NCBI RefSeq assembly: GCF_019083805.1
Contig: NZ_JAHRDV010000019.1
Coordinates: 1 to 34,905, forward strand
Origin: Acetobacter estunensis
GTDB lineage: Bacteria; Pseudomonadota; Alphaproteobacteria; Acetobacterales; Acetobacteraceae
Reading direction: 5' to 3'
DNA: 34,905 bases
Position 1 is the stretch's first letter; every line of letters starts with the position of its first letter. Below, in pieces: positions 1-9,518 of the stretch. Position numbers and translations under genes: made by a program. The notes beneath the pieces were generated by a model that did no database searches, was not told the origin of the DNA, and saw nothing but the letters and a program-made list of their open reading frames with translations.

Positions 1-127
1 GTGACAATCTGGGACGATACGGCTCAGGCGAATTACATCGCCGACCGGGTGCTGGAAGAGCGGGAGGCGGGAACACCGATGAAGCAGCAGGCCGTGCTGT
101 TCCGGGCCTCGCACCATAGCGGCACGC
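1..127. repeat. Inverted duplicate of helicase segment (partner 479-605)
   Basis: Bases 1-127 are the reverse complement of 479-605 with no difference that I can see. The copies are 351 bp apart. The segment codes for the part of the helicase around the VLFRASHHSG motif. The homology may continue left of the window. At the inner junction, GCGTGCCGCT occurs both at the true continuation of the helicase gene (AGVPL codons) and at the end of the duplicated piece. This suggests an inverted duplication through about 10 bp of microhomology. Confidence 0.9.
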
Positions 128-1661
128 CGGCCTGATCGGATGTCGCATCCGGCGGGTCCAGCGTCAGTTCGGTGAGAAATTTCTCGCGTGACGGATAGCC
201 GCCAGCGATCTGTTCCAGTTGCACCAGATCGGCCAGACGGGTGGAAGCGTCCTCATGCAGTCGCTCCAGATGCGGCTCATACCAGTAACGCACTGCCGCG
301 ATCTCGCCCGGCCAGCCGACCTGTTGGCTGCCAGGGGCTGTCAGCAGGTTCACAAAACCCGTCCAGGCCTCACCGCTGCGCTGCGGCGCTTTCACATCCT
401 TCACATGCGCACTGTCGAGAAACTTCAGGCCGCCGAACTTCACAAACGGGATGTTGCGCCGGGTCAGTTCCACCTCCAGCGTGCCGCTATGGTGCGAGGC
501 CCGGAACAGCACGGCCTGCTGCTTCATCGGTGTTCCCGCCTCCCGCTCTTCCAGCACCCGGTCGGCGATGTAATTCGCCTGAGCCGTATCGTCCCAGATT
601 GTCACGAGCCTGGGGAGTTCGTCGGACTGTCGCTCGGTTCACAGATCCTTGGTGAACCGCTCGGCCGCTTCGCCGATGACGGCGTTGGCCACCTCCAGAA
701 TGGGCTTTGTCGAACGATAGTTCCGATCCAGCGTCACGATGTGGGCTTCAGGTTTGAACTGACCCGGAAAATCGAGGATGTTGCGCACGGTCGCGGCCCG
801 GAAGGCATAGATCGACTGTGCGTCATCTCCCACCACCGTCAGGCCTCGCCCGTCCGGCTTCATGCCCAGCAGGATCTCCGCCTGCAGCCGGTTCGTGTCC
901 TGATACTCGTCGACCAGCACATGATCCCACTTGCCGCCGATATCGACGGCCAGCACCGGATCGCTAACCATCTGTGCCCAGCACAGCAGCAGGTCGTCGT
1001 AATCCAGCACACCCTGCGCCTGCTTGGCGGTGACATAGGCGGCGAAGAGCTGTTTGAGCTGCGCTTCCCAGCCCGCGCACCACGGATAGTGCTTCAGCAG
1101 CACATCGGCGAGCGGCGCACCGGAGTTCACCACGCGGGAATAGATGGCCAGACACGTGTCCTTGCCGGGAAACCGCTTCTCGGTTTTCGAAAACCCCAGA
1201 TCGTGCCGGATCAGATTCATCAGATCGGCGGAATCCTCGCGGTCATGGATCGAGAAGGCCGGGTCCATGCCAATCTGCTGGGCATATTCCCGCAGCAGCC
1301 GGGCGCCGATGGAATGAAACGTCCCGGACCAGGCCAACGCGTCGGCCAGAGGCCCGGTTTTGTCTCCCAGCACCGTCTTGCAGATGCGCTCCACCCGTCG
1401 GGTCATCTCGACACTGGCCCGCCGGGAAAAGGTCAGCAGCAGGATCCGGCGCGGATCGGCGCCCGAGGCGATCAGATGCGCGACCCGGTGCGCCAGTGTG
1501 TTCGTCTTGCCCGAACCGGCGCCAGCGATGACCAGCAGCGGGGATGGATCCGCCCTGCCCGGCGAGACTCCGGTCCCGTGCGTGACGGCCTGCCGCTGGG
1601 CGTCATTCAGACGGGACAGATAATCGTCGCTGTTTGGGGCGGGAGAAGTCTCTGAATTCAA
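118..1661 (-). pseudogene. UvrD/PcrA-type superfamily 1 DNA helicase, decayed
   Basis: The family unwinds DNA 3'-5' in repair. From the ATG at 1661 the frame shows the Q motif (about residues 18-28), Walker A AGAGSGKT (46-53), Walker B DEYQDT (251-256), motif III VVGDDAQSIYAFR (276-288) and motif IV LDRNYRS (311-317). An in-frame TGA (639-641) stands after FTKDL where a Trp codon is expected, and the same frame continues as helicase to about 118. A second lesion follows: after AHVKDV the sequence jumps to APQRSGEAWTGFVNLL, so an internal piece of the 2A/2B region is missing. After TSDQAGVPL the frame runs into the inverted duplicate. The C-terminal motifs V and VI (for example VAMTRAK) are absent. 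The gene is divergent from the imuA relic and shares its upstream region. Three independent lesions make a working helicase unlikely. Confidence 0.9.
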
Positions 1662-1751
1662 TTCCTTAAGGTACCTTCACCAATAATTCCGGGTGGTTAT
1701 GCGCCCTGCATCATGCCTGACGCGGTGCGAATTTGCATTGACTTCCATCGC

Positions 1752-1780
1752 CGAATCAGAACAAATAAAGAACATATAAT
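1752..1780 (+). promoter_or_regulatory. LexA (SOS) box overlapping a promoter
   Basis: GAAC (1759-1762), seven bases AAATAAA, then GAAC (1770-1773). This is the direct-repeat LexA operator of Alphaproteobacteria, GTTC-N7-GTTC read on the other strand. A perfect TATAAT (1775-1780) follows at once, so bound LexA would cover the spacer. No good -35 hexamer is seen 17 bp upstream. The start codon of the imuA relic lies 39 bp downstream, the usual arrangement for imuA-imuB-dnaE2 operons. It may also act on the divergent helicase gene. Confidence 0.8.
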
Positions 1781-1818
1781 CATGAAATGCGCCTGCACAA
1801 GGGACATCGAGCCGTGAA

Positions 1819-2019
1819 ATGACTGCTGAAACCCATAAAAAACCTGGCCTGGAGACGCTTCGGGCTGCAATCAGCCGTCTCGAAGGGCACGGCGACCGAC
1901 GCCGCAAGGTGCTGCCCTTTGGCGGTCTTGCGCTGGGTGCACCCTCTGAAATGGCAGGAGGCTGGTGGTCATGGGACGCAACCACACGAACCGGCATTCC
2001 TGCTTTTCCGCCAGCCTGA
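1819..2019 (+). pseudogene. imuA: imuA relic (translesion mutagenesis cassette)
   Basis: The ATG at 1819 opens a frame with LETLRAAISRLEGHGDRRRK, then VLPFG and GLALGAPSEMAGG. This is the N-terminal signature of ImuA, the RecA/SulA-like partner of ImuB and DnaE2. The usual stretch between VLPFG and GLALG, which carries the IDAxLPGG motif, is deleted. After EMAGG the similarity stops and the frame ends within about 20 codons. Only about 50 of the usual 230-260 residues remain. No imuB or dnaE2 follows. The LexA-box promoter upstream is intact. Confidence 0.75.
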
Positions 2020-2033
2020 AAGAGAAGCACGCC

Positions 2034-2351
2034 ATGACGACAATTTCGGATGATGATGTCCACAATGCTCTGGCTGAACTGATCCGGATCAAGCCGGATA
2101 CAGATTCAATCGAGACGATCAAGGCCTGGCGTGATCACATAATGCAGTATCGCGAGCAGGACACTGCCGCCATGGCAGTGCTTCGAGGTTATGCCCGGCA
2201 GTTTGCCGGCGATGTCGTCGCTCTGAGAGAGCGGTATTATGCTCTGTCAGGCGACAGGCGCTACCGGTACGAAACGACGGGCAAGGATCTCGGGGGCGTA
2301 GCGGCAGCTCTGAAGGATGCGTGGTCCTTGGTGCCAGGGTGGCAGAACTGA
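2034..2351 (+). CDS. Small hypothetical protein, 105 aa
   Basis: I do not recognise this protein. It is acidic to neutral, helical-looking and soluble, with no signal peptide, membrane segment or cysteine pair. It starts MTTISDDDVHNAL and ends WSLVPGWQN. I chose the ATG at 2034 because AGAGAAG lies 9-15 bases upstream and the protein-like composition starts here; an earlier GTG at 1965 adds an unlikely leader. It lies just after the imuA relic on the same strand with no obvious terminator between, so the SOS promoter at 1752-1780 may now transcribe it. It converges with the nuclease gene at 2543. Confidence 0.55.
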   Translation: MTTISDDDVHNALAELIRIKPDTDSIETIKAWRDHIMQYREQDTAAMAVLRGYARQFAGDVVALRERYYALSGDRRYRYETTGKDLGGVAAALKDAWSLVPGWQN

Positions 2352-2390
2352 GAAGGTAACGCGTTTTGCAGTGACGGTTGCTTTCGCCTC

Positions 2391-2440
2391 ATAGCCGACA
2401 CCCAAACGGGCGTGACGGTCCGCCGAAAGCCGACGTTGTT
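2391..2440. repeat. Possible diverged member of the island repeat family
   Basis: The stretch contains GCCGACACCC and ends CCGCCGAAAGCCGACGTTG. The second piece resembles the closing motif CCCGAAAGCGGACATTG of the repeat at 6704-6835 (about 15 of 19 positions). It lies between the convergent ends of the genes at 2351 and 2543, at the left border of the defence island. The hairpin core of the other copies is not obvious here, so the assignment is tentative. Confidence 0.35.
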
Positions 2441-2542
2441 ATGTGAAGCTCTATGAAGCGTGTTTGGTATATTCGAGATAAGCGGCTCTCGGATCATGAA
2501 TAGGCAATACCTGCCGTTTCTGATGAGTGCGAGGCATTCGTA

Positions 2543-5500
2543 CTAACGTCGGCCAACTTTCTTGGGACGGGATACTTTTGTTCTCTTTGTCCGGCGCTGC
2601 GGTTTGACAGATGCGATGACACGCTCCTTTGACCGGATTTCGTCCAAGTCGTAAAAATGGCCTTTCATCCAGTCTGCCAGATAATCCCGCGCCCATTGGG
2701 CAAGATGATCGCCGGCACGGGCATACTTCGCGAGTTCGGCATCAATGATGTGAAGGACTGCTTTCCAGTCGTCGGGTCGCGACCGCACCAGTTGTGCCAG
2801 CAACCTGCTGATGGCACGACTTTGCTGCCATGACGGCAGATTCAGCCTCCATACCCCCCTCATGGTTTCGACCGAGACGGCGATGTGCGAGGGCATGTGA
2901 GCATTGAGTCCACCGATGAACTGGATAGCCGCATTGAACAATGCGAACGCTCGTGGATCTTCTAATGCGAGCATCTGGAGTAACGTTTGGGCGTCTAGGC
3001 TGAGATGGCCGTGGCGCATTGCCCCAAGCATGCCAACGCCGACCAGATACTGGTCGCGTGTGATCTGGCCATCCCTTGCAAAGACGTTCAGGACCACTTG
3101 GAGCCAAGCCCCGCCCTTGACGCCCTGACTTGCTGCATATTGGCGGAGATTCAGATCTTCCGAGAGGATGATGACATCCGCGGTTCGTGCGAGGTTGATA
3201 GGATCGAATATTTCCTTCGATCCAAAATTGTCGAGAAGCTTATCCAGCCGAACGTCGAGCGATCCGTCGACCGGCAGGATCTCACAAAGGTCCTCGAGGT
3301 CCTTGATGATCGCATTCATCCATTCCAGTCGCTTCTCCGTCTCCTCGGGACTATGGACCTGCCGACATGCCTGTTCGCCGTCGAAACTCATGGTCATGAA
3401 TTCGCGGCCACGGTTGCTCTCAATCTTCGCCCTCAGCTCTATCATTTCGTCCATGGTTGAGCGGGCGATGCACAGCCTTCCGAAATAGTCCTTTGCAGCC
3501 TGGAGATGCCCCAGCTCGCGCAATTGCCAGACGGTCAGTGTGTCGAGCGCAACACCCTTGCCGCGCGCCTGGCGCACGAACATCGTGGCTTCTTTGCACT
3601 CGTCAGCTGCACCGATACAGGTGCGGAGATTTGTTCCGGTTCGCGTCAGATGTTCGGCCAGTTGAAGGACCGACCGGTTAGAGGACGCCGCAATCGCCGC
3701 AAGAGGGATAGGATGGGACGTGTAGATCGCAGCGACTATGTCATCCTTGTCCTGAAGGGTGCGAACCACATCGAGGATCGGCTGTACGTCATCGTCCTTC
3801 ATACTCATGACGAACATCGATCGCGCCGCTGGGAACTGGGCCGCGTGTTTCGCCATGATATCGTGGAGCAGCCAAATATATTTGTGCTTGAGCTCTTTTA
3901 TCCTGTAACGCTTCGAAACACCGATTTTCGCAGGGATTTCGATTACTTCGTTGACAGATTTCCCCACCAGAGCAGCTGCCAAGGGATGGTCCAACGCAAA
4001 CCGATCAATCCCAACAATCTCTTTATCGCCGATGATGCCAGTGACATCCCTGGCGCCGTCCAACCCTTCAAGGTCGAACCAGAAGTCAGTCTGTGCTGGG
4101 CCTGCCCGACCAATTGGAGAAGGCAGAGCCTCGTTCATGAAGATGATTGAAGGATAGGAGGATACGACGTTTTCATCGTGCCGATTGGTCGCGGCCACTC
4201 TATAGGCAAGTCGTAGCGCCCGCATGGTTTCACCTGCGCGGCGATGCCAGTAAGCGAGCCGCATGAGGTCGTTGGGAGACCCGTCTGCCGCGTCGTCGTT
4301 GATGCCAGCGACTAAATCTCGGGCTTCGTCTTCCTTATTAGCGCGTACCAGCGTGCGTGATAGCAGGAGAATGGCGCGCAGATCACTCGGCACTGCAGAA
4401 ATCGCCGAGCGAAGGTAGCGCTCTGCAGCTCCTAGATCGCCTCGATTGTACTCAGCCGCGCCAGCCAGCCGCGCATAGAGCGGAAGAGCGATCACCTCTG
4501 GGGCAAGCGATTGATAGAAAGGCGATGTCCTCGCCTGCGTCGGCGCGTTTGCGAAGGCGTGGGCAAGCCAAGCCAGCGGCTCTGACGGCCGGTCTACACC
4601 AACAAACCCATCGAGTACGCCAATGATGTCTTCCCATGCCTCACGCAACAGCGAGAGCTGGGCGAACATCACCCTGTCTGAATAGCTTGTCGCCGGCGTG
4701 ATAAGCGATCGCGTCTTCTCTGCCATCGCTCCAAGCGCTTCAGGTCTCGCTATCCGATAAATATCCGCCACAGCGATATGGGCCCCGACACCCAGCGGCC
4801 AGCGTTCGAGGAGTTGCTCGACATCTTCGTCAAGGTTTGCGCCCATCTTACCAGCATGCCGCGCGCGAAATACCAACACGTCGAAAAGCTGGCGCGCAGG
4901 AATCGGCAGTCTTTCGCGACGCTCGTTGGTCGCCTCCTTGACGACTTCCGCCCATTCGTGGAGGTTAGAAAGCGCTACAAGCAGTGGAAGGACCGCATTG
5001 TCGGGGAGGAGAGCACTGCGGAGGAGGCGTTTCGCCTCGGCAAATTCTTCGAGATCGATAGCCACCCATGCCGCGACCAGCGCAGCATCTGGATCCTTGG
5101 TCCCAGTCGCCAGAACCTGGTCCGCAATGCGTTTCGCCTGATCGAGATCCCCCAGAGCCCGGTAGGCGGTTACGAGATTATACCCAACCATGCACCAATC
5201 AGGTTCACTCGCATGCTCAAAGTGACGAACCTCCTCCCAATGACGCTGCAGGAATTCCGCACCCTCGCGAAGCTTGATCCGTCGATCGTCCGGAACACGG
5301 CCGAGGTGTTCGACGACGTCGCCGGAAAAAGCTTCGTCGACCAGAGCATCACCGGCCATCCGGATAGAATTGCCATCCTGAGGGAAGCGTTCGAGCGTTT
5401 CGGCAGCCAGGACCCACCAGCTTCCCGGGGCGCCTTTCTGACGAAGGTAGTTGATGCGGTGGATGCGAACGTTATGGTCGTCCAGAAGATCCGGCGAGAC

Positions 5501-6514
5501 GATTGCCATGGGGTCTCGCTCGACACTGTCCATCGCTGCCACCTGGAATGCGAGCCCGGCAGCGCCAACATTACTAGCATCCTCGGCGAGTGTATCCGCT
5601 GCGAACGTCCATGCACCCGCCAAATCTCCCTGGATGGTGAGTGAGAGGATCCTGTTCGCTCGCGTGCGTGGATCTGTCGGATTGAGAGCATAGGCTTCAT
5701 CGAGAAGAGGGGCGGCATCGATTTCGTCGCCGAGCTTCATCCGGGCGATGGCGATATTGACCTTGACCCGCGCGCGGATTGATACTGCGTCCTTCTCATT
5801 GAGCGTACTATCGAGCGCTTGGAGCAATTCTAACGCGGTCCGCGGCCTTCCCGCGTTCAGCATGTCGCGATATTGGTCGATCTGTGCATCGAGATGCTGA
5901 TCGAATGCACTGCGGGCCGTATCTATTGGCCCGATCGCAATCGTCGTGCGGATCTCCGCCAGATATTGTAGTGTCTGGTCATTCTGAGCGCGGATCTCCG
6001 CCTGCCCCGACAGCGTCTCGCTTCCGAGCTCAAGCAGGCGATTGGTCGATGCGCTGTAATCAGGATCGAAGGCCGCAAGCGCCTTCGGGTCGTTTCTGAT
6101 CTTTTCCTGAAGGGTGTCCCAGCCCCAGACCTGAATGTCGACTGTGCGGCCAAGCTTCACCTGTTCTTGGGCCAACTTGGTTGCAAGAAAATCGTAAGCG
6201 GCCTCGTCGGTCGCGGTGGTGACGATATAGAATTCCGTTAGTGCCGGTTCGATACTCATCGCTTGGTCGACCTCCTTGCGGATCGTCGTTTCGGTGAGCT
6301 TCGCGCCACGGGTGACGAGTTTGCACTGGATGCCGACCGGCTGGCCTGGATCGCGGTCGCGCTTGCCAATCAGATCGAGGCCAAACTGCTTCTTGCCTCG
6401 CGTACCCACAAACTTGACGTTTGGATCATTGAGAAGCCCCGCGAAAAGCTGAATACAGTTGCTTTCAAAAACCTTGTCGTCGGTCGGGATATTGATGATC
6501 GTCGAGGAAGCCAC
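2543..6514 (-). CDS. Large REase-fold / TPR / GreAB-C-like / PIN protein, probable defence nuclease
   Basis: 1323 aa, GTG start at 6514. Residues 1-150 look like a PD-(D/E)XK (Mrr-like) nuclease: E17, GTRGKKQFGLD with D47, then GIQCK with Q63-x-K65. From about 200 to 780 there are repeated helical hairpins of TPR type (for example LGDEIDAAPLLDEAYALNP, GDLGAAERYLRSAISAVP). About 835-880 resembles the GreA/GreB C-terminal fold (HPLAAALVGKSVNEVIEIPA). About 985-1130 looks like a PIN RNase: VALDTLTVWQL supplies the first acidic residue and IILSEDLNLRQYAA a late one. The C-terminus is strongly basic. No signal peptide or helicase motor is seen, so it is probably cytoplasmic. It stands alone on its strand in a restriction island with a repeat 190 bp upstream. 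A DNA-cleaving N-terminus and RNA-cleaving C-terminus joined by a sensor-like repeat region suggest an abortive anti-phage role. This is inference from architecture. Confidence 0.75.
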   Translation of the reverse strand: MASSTIINIPTDDKVFESNCIQLFAGLLNDPNVKFVGTRGKKQFGLDLIGKRDRDPGQPVGIQCKLVTRGAKLTETTIRKEVDQAMSIEPALTEFYIVTTATDEAAYDFLATKLAQEQVKLGRTVDIQVWGWDTLQEKIRNDPKALAAFDPDYSASTNRLLELGSETLSGQAEIRAQNDQTLQYLAEIRTTIAIGPIDTARSAFDQHLDAQIDQYRDMLNAGRPRTALELLQALDSTLNEKDAVSIRARVKVNIAIARMKLGDEIDAAPLLDEAYALNPTDPRTRANRILSLTIQGDLAGAWTFAADTLAEDASNVGAAGLAFQVAAMDSVERDPMAIVSPDLLDDHNVRIHRINYLRQKGAPGSWWVLAAETLERFPQDGNSIRMAGDALVDEAFSGDVVEHLGRVPDDRRIKLREGAEFLQRHWEEVRHFEHASEPDWCMVGYNLVTAYRALGDLDQAKRIADQVLATGTKDPDAALVAAWVAIDLEEFAEAKRLLRSALLPDNAVLPLLVALSNLHEWAEVVKEATNERRERLPIPARQLFDVLVFRARHAGKMGANLDEDVEQLLERWPLGVGAHIAVADIYRIARPEALGAMAEKTRSLITPATSYSDRVMFAQLSLLREAWEDIIGVLDGFVGVDRPSEPLAWLAHAFANAPTQARTSPFYQSLAPEVIALPLYARLAGAAEYNRGDLGAAERYLRSAISAVPSDLRAILLLSRTLVRANKEDEARDLVAGINDDAADGSPNDLMRLAYWHRRAGETMRALRLAYRVAATNRHDENVVSSYPSIIFMNEALPSPIGRAGPAQTDFWFDLEGLDGARDVTGIIGDKEIVGIDRFALDHPLAAALVGKSVNEVIEIPAKIGVSKRYRIKELKHKYIWLLHDIMAKHAAQFPAARSMFVMSMKDDDVQPILDVVRTLQDKDDIVAAIYTSHPIPLAAIAASSNRSVLQLAEHLTRTGTNLRTCIGAADECKEATMFVRQARGKGVALDTLTVWQLRELGHLQAAKDYFGRLCIARSTMDEMIELRAKIESNRGREFMTMSFDGEQACRQVHSPEETEKRLEWMNAIIKDLEDLCEILPVDGSLDVRLDKLLDNFGSKEIFDPINLARTADVIILSEDLNLRQYAASQGVKGGAWLQVVLNVFARDGQITRDQYLVGVGMLGAMRHGHLSLDAQTLLQMLALEDPRAFALFNAAIQFIGGLNAHMPSHIAVSVETMRGVWRLNLPSWQQSRAISRLLAQLVRSRPDDWKAVLHIIDAELAKYARAGDHLAQWARDYLADWMKGHFYDLDEIRSKERVIASVKPQRRTKRTKVSRPKKVGRR

Positions 6515-6546
6515 GCGTCGGTTTTTCCGTTGCCCTATAGAGAAAT

Positions 6547-6583
6547 TTGGGACTTATGCGCCATTCCCAAGCCAAAATTGGGA
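6547..6583. promoter_or_regulatory. Alternating TTGGGA/TCCCAA inverted repeats upstream of the nuclease gene
   Basis: TTGGGA (6547-6552), TCCCAA (6565-6570) and TTGGGA (6578-6583) form two overlapping dyads 33-70 bp upstream of the GTG at 6514. This is a natural place for an operator. The half-site resembles the TGGGA/TCCCA dyad in front of the regulator gene at 14004, so cross-regulation is conceivable. There is no direct evidence for it. Confidence 0.35.
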
Positions 6584-6703
6584 GTCAGTTTACGCGGAAA
6601 GTGGCTGTTTCTACAACCGCGGCTTCTACAATGAATGGAGTAAGTTCGGTCGATCATCGCCATGAGCGTTGACGCTGCGTAGGGCTTCTTTCGGTCATCT
6701 CCT

Positions 6704-6835
6704 CCCAATAACCGACATTCCGCTTCCTCCGTTTAAGCGCCGATCTGCTAAATGAATTTGAAGCAGACAGGCGGAAGGCGCCTACAAGTCAGACATTCGA
6801 GCGTTTATGGAAATTGCCCGAAAGCGGACATTGCT
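6704..6835. repeat. Island repeat, copy A, with hairpin core
   Basis: The copy opens with ATAACCGACATTCCGC and closes with GCCCGAAAGCGGACATTGC. Its core is a dyad at 6738-6773: CGCC-ga-TCTGCT paired with AGCAGA-ca-GGCG around a 12-base loop. The same order of blocks recurs at 11211-11344 and 14151-14293, always in this orientation and always upstream of the first gene of a leftward defence unit. Confidence 0.7.
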
Positions 6836-6856
6836 AAACTAAGCGTGATAGACTGA

Positions 6857-7084
6857 GTTTGGGACATAGTTGCCGTTCGCGAGGATCGGCACGAGCGACT
6901 GCTCCAGATCGAAGCGGACAACGCTGGTTCGGCCGAACTTCGGGCCGCATATGAGCAAGGCGGGCCCAAACGGAATTTACAGCTTTCGGCCTGGCGCGGC
7001 AAAGGTGCAGACATTCCCTCGCGTGCGCTCGCGATCCTCGCCGACTTTTGGAACATTTGGTTGCGGGCAGGTTACGGTGAGTAA
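6857..7084 (+). pseudogene. Possible C-terminal scrap of an unidentified gene
   Basis: A 75-codon frame without an ATG reads VREDRHERLLQIEADNAG, then ELRAAYEQGG, and ends ADFWNIWLRAGYGE before TAA. The composition is protein-like, but I cannot name a family. It runs opposite to its neighbours and overlaps none of them. It may be the tail of a gene cut off when the flanking cassettes were acquired. Confidence 0.25.
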
Positions 7085-8655
7085 TGTAACAGGGGCAGAC
7101 TCACTGCGTCGTTGCAGCTTCAACAAGCGCGATTTGTTTCTTGTCGAGCCCGTAGAGGCGATAAACGAGACCATCAATCCGCTCGTCGTCGGCCTGAATG
7201 CGTTCCGCAAGTTGTTCCCGTCTAGACGGTGACTTTTCATCCTGGAGCTTTGCATTGTTCTCTGAAATACGTGCCCCAAGGCTTGAAATTTCAGTTATCA
7301 ATTTCGAATTGGCATTGTCCTTCATTGTGGTCCCTTTAGGAATCGGTAAGGCACGAACGGTCGTCGGATAGGTATGAAAACCACCGCCGGTGCGGACACC
7401 CTCACCGGTGAGGACCCAATAATAATAGGCCGAGATCAGGCGGCTTGCGACAATGGCCTGCAGGAAATCCAGTGAATACAACTCGGAAAGCCGCACTCTT
7501 GCGGTGCCTGCCTTTGCCAGCTGGGTAGCGGGCAGATCCGCAAGTCGTTGGGCGCAAAGGATCGTGTGGTCGCAGTAAAGCCCGGTCTGATCCCGGGCGG
7601 CTTCGATCCGGTGATTACCGGTGATGTCGCGAATCATCAGCTTTGGGTTCTCGAAGAACCACGGCGTTCGAGATCCATACATTTCCGGTGCCAATGCCCA
7701 TTCGACATATCGCCCGTGCCAGTTCGCACGGTAGCGGTAAAGATCCCGTCCCGAGATGGTTTTCCTGCAAGTCGCCGTCACCTTTGAGTCGCGCAGGACG
7801 TATTCCTTCCCGAACACACCTTTTTTCTTACTCGACATCTGAGCGCCGTAGTTTACATGGGTGATGTCGCCTAGCTTAATACTATCATTTTCGATCTTCG
7901 CGACGAGCGCGGCGACGTCTTCCGTAAAATCGATCCGCAACATGTGTTCCGGAAGCTTCTTCAGGCGAGCTTGTGCGACCCTGTGAGCGGGCTGAATCGT
8001 CCCAGGGTGATAAGTGGTGGCTTTTGGCGATGGACCATCAATTTCGATAATGTTGTTTGCACGCGGCTTTTTCTTCCGCAAAATCGGAATAATCGTAATA
8101 ACGGGGACTTTACCGAATACCTTAACTGTTCGAAGGTCAGCTACCCTGTGAATCTCGGTGCCGGCAAGAATTTGTTTGCGCGAAATTTCGGCATATTTTT
8201 GAAGTGCATAGGAGTACGGAATGATCATCCCAATAAGGCCGTTCGGCCGGCAGACCTCCAGAGCCTTTTCCATGAACAGGACATAAAGATCCCAATGGCG
8301 ATCAGCCGACAGAAATATTCCGGAGTTGTTAATGTAATCACGGATGTACGGAGCCGTTTCGAATAGCGTCCAAGCATTCACGTACGGCGGATTGCCGATC
8401 ACCGCCGAAAAGCCACCGTCGGCGAAGACCTTCGAGAAGCTTCGATTCCAATCGAACACATTGACGTCGATCAGTTGTTCATCGGTCAGAAGATCGAGTT
8501 GCACATTTTTGCGAAAGTCCGGTCCAATTAGTGAGTTGCCGCATTTGATGTTCGCTCCGAGATCAGGAAGAGCGCGCTCTTTAAACAATTCGTACTGACG
8601 CCGCAACGTATCTCCGGTTTCGTCCTCTAGCACCTTAAGAAGGAGCGACAACTTA

Positions 8656-9518
8656 GGTCACGTTGACAAAAGATCTATACGATCTGCCTGAGATCTGATT
8701 CACTTCCTGCCTGTGGGGTAAGGAGCAGAGAGAACAGGCATGGCACGAGGCGATCTGACGGATCAGGAATGGGCGATAATTGGTCCGCTTCTGCCTTCTG
8801 AGCGTGGACGTTGGGCGCGCCCGTCTGGAGATAACCGCCGTTTTCTCAATGGTATGCTGCACATCCTACGCACTGGATGCCCCTGGCGTGACATGCATGA
8901 ACGCTACGGCAAATGGAACTCGGTTTATGTCCGGTTTCGCCGTTGGGCCGAACAGGGTGTGTGGGATGCCCTGCTGCAAACCCTTGTAGACCTTGGCCTG
9001 ACTGATGACTGGCAGCATATGCTCGACAGCACCGTGGTTCGCGCCCATTCACAGGCCACTGGCGCAAAAGGGGGGCTCATGCGGAAGCTTTTGGTCGGTC
9101 ACGCGGCGGCTTTACGAGCAAAATCCACGCCCGATGCGACAATCAGGGACGTCCTCTTGGCTTTGTCCTCACCGGCGGGCAGGTCTCGGACTATAAAGCC
9201 GTAAATGCCCTGCTGGAACTTCCGGCTCCAAACCCCAGGGCCATGCTGGCTGATCGGGGTTATGACAGCGACAGTTTCCGCCAGGACCTTCTGATCCATG
9301 GGATCCTGCCGGTCATTCCATCACGCAAAGGCCGCAGCACTCCACAAAACACTGACTGGCGGCGCTACAGGGATCGTAACCGTATCGAACGAATGTTCAA
9401 CAGGCTCAAGCAGATGCGCCGCATCGCAACCCGTTACGACAAGACCGCCTTGTCCTTCATGAGTTTCCTCAATATCGCCGCCGCAAGGCTCTGGATCAGG
9501 TCTTTTGTCAACGTGACC
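8656..9518 (+). mobile_element. IS5-family (IS427-group) insertion sequence, 863 bp
   Basis: The two ends are inverted repeats sharing GGTCACGTTGACAAAAGA (18 of 18). A 2-bp TA lies on both sides (8654-8655 and 9519-9520), consistent with the TA target duplication of the IS427 group. The element carries one transposase in two frames. It interrupts the type IIG gene, transcribed against it. The perfect ends suggest a recent insertion. Confidence 0.9.

Larger units (their letters stand above)
6515..7100. other. Intergenic region (586 bp) between nuclease gene and RM gene
   Basis: It holds the TTGGGA/TCCCAA dyads, the repeat at 6704-6835 and a short unrecognised open frame at 6857-7084 on the plus strand. 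I see no complete gene, tRNA or convincing promoter hexamers. A TATAGG (read on the minus strand) about 20 bp upstream of the GTG at 6514 is the only -10-like string. Confidence 0.5.

Noticed and set aside
219..1655. A long plus-strand open frame (478 codons) opposite the helicase
   Set aside because: It mirrors the helicase coding strand, has no family-like motifs and no convincing ribosome-binding site. The helicase motifs are on the minus strand.
1677..2122. Two short minus-strand frames over the imuA relic
   Set aside because: They are low-complexity antisense frames crossing the LexA-box promoter and the imuA start, with no ribosome-binding site.
4778..5644. A 288-codon plus-strand frame inside the large nuclease gene
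   Set aside because: It is antisense to the TPR-like region of the 1323-aa protein; high GC keeps antisense frames open. It shows no protein motifs of its own.
9066..9075. A4G6 run as an inactivating frameshift in the IS transposase
   Set aside because: The run, the -1 join and all DDE residues intact on both sides fit programmed frameshifting in IS427-group elements better than decay.
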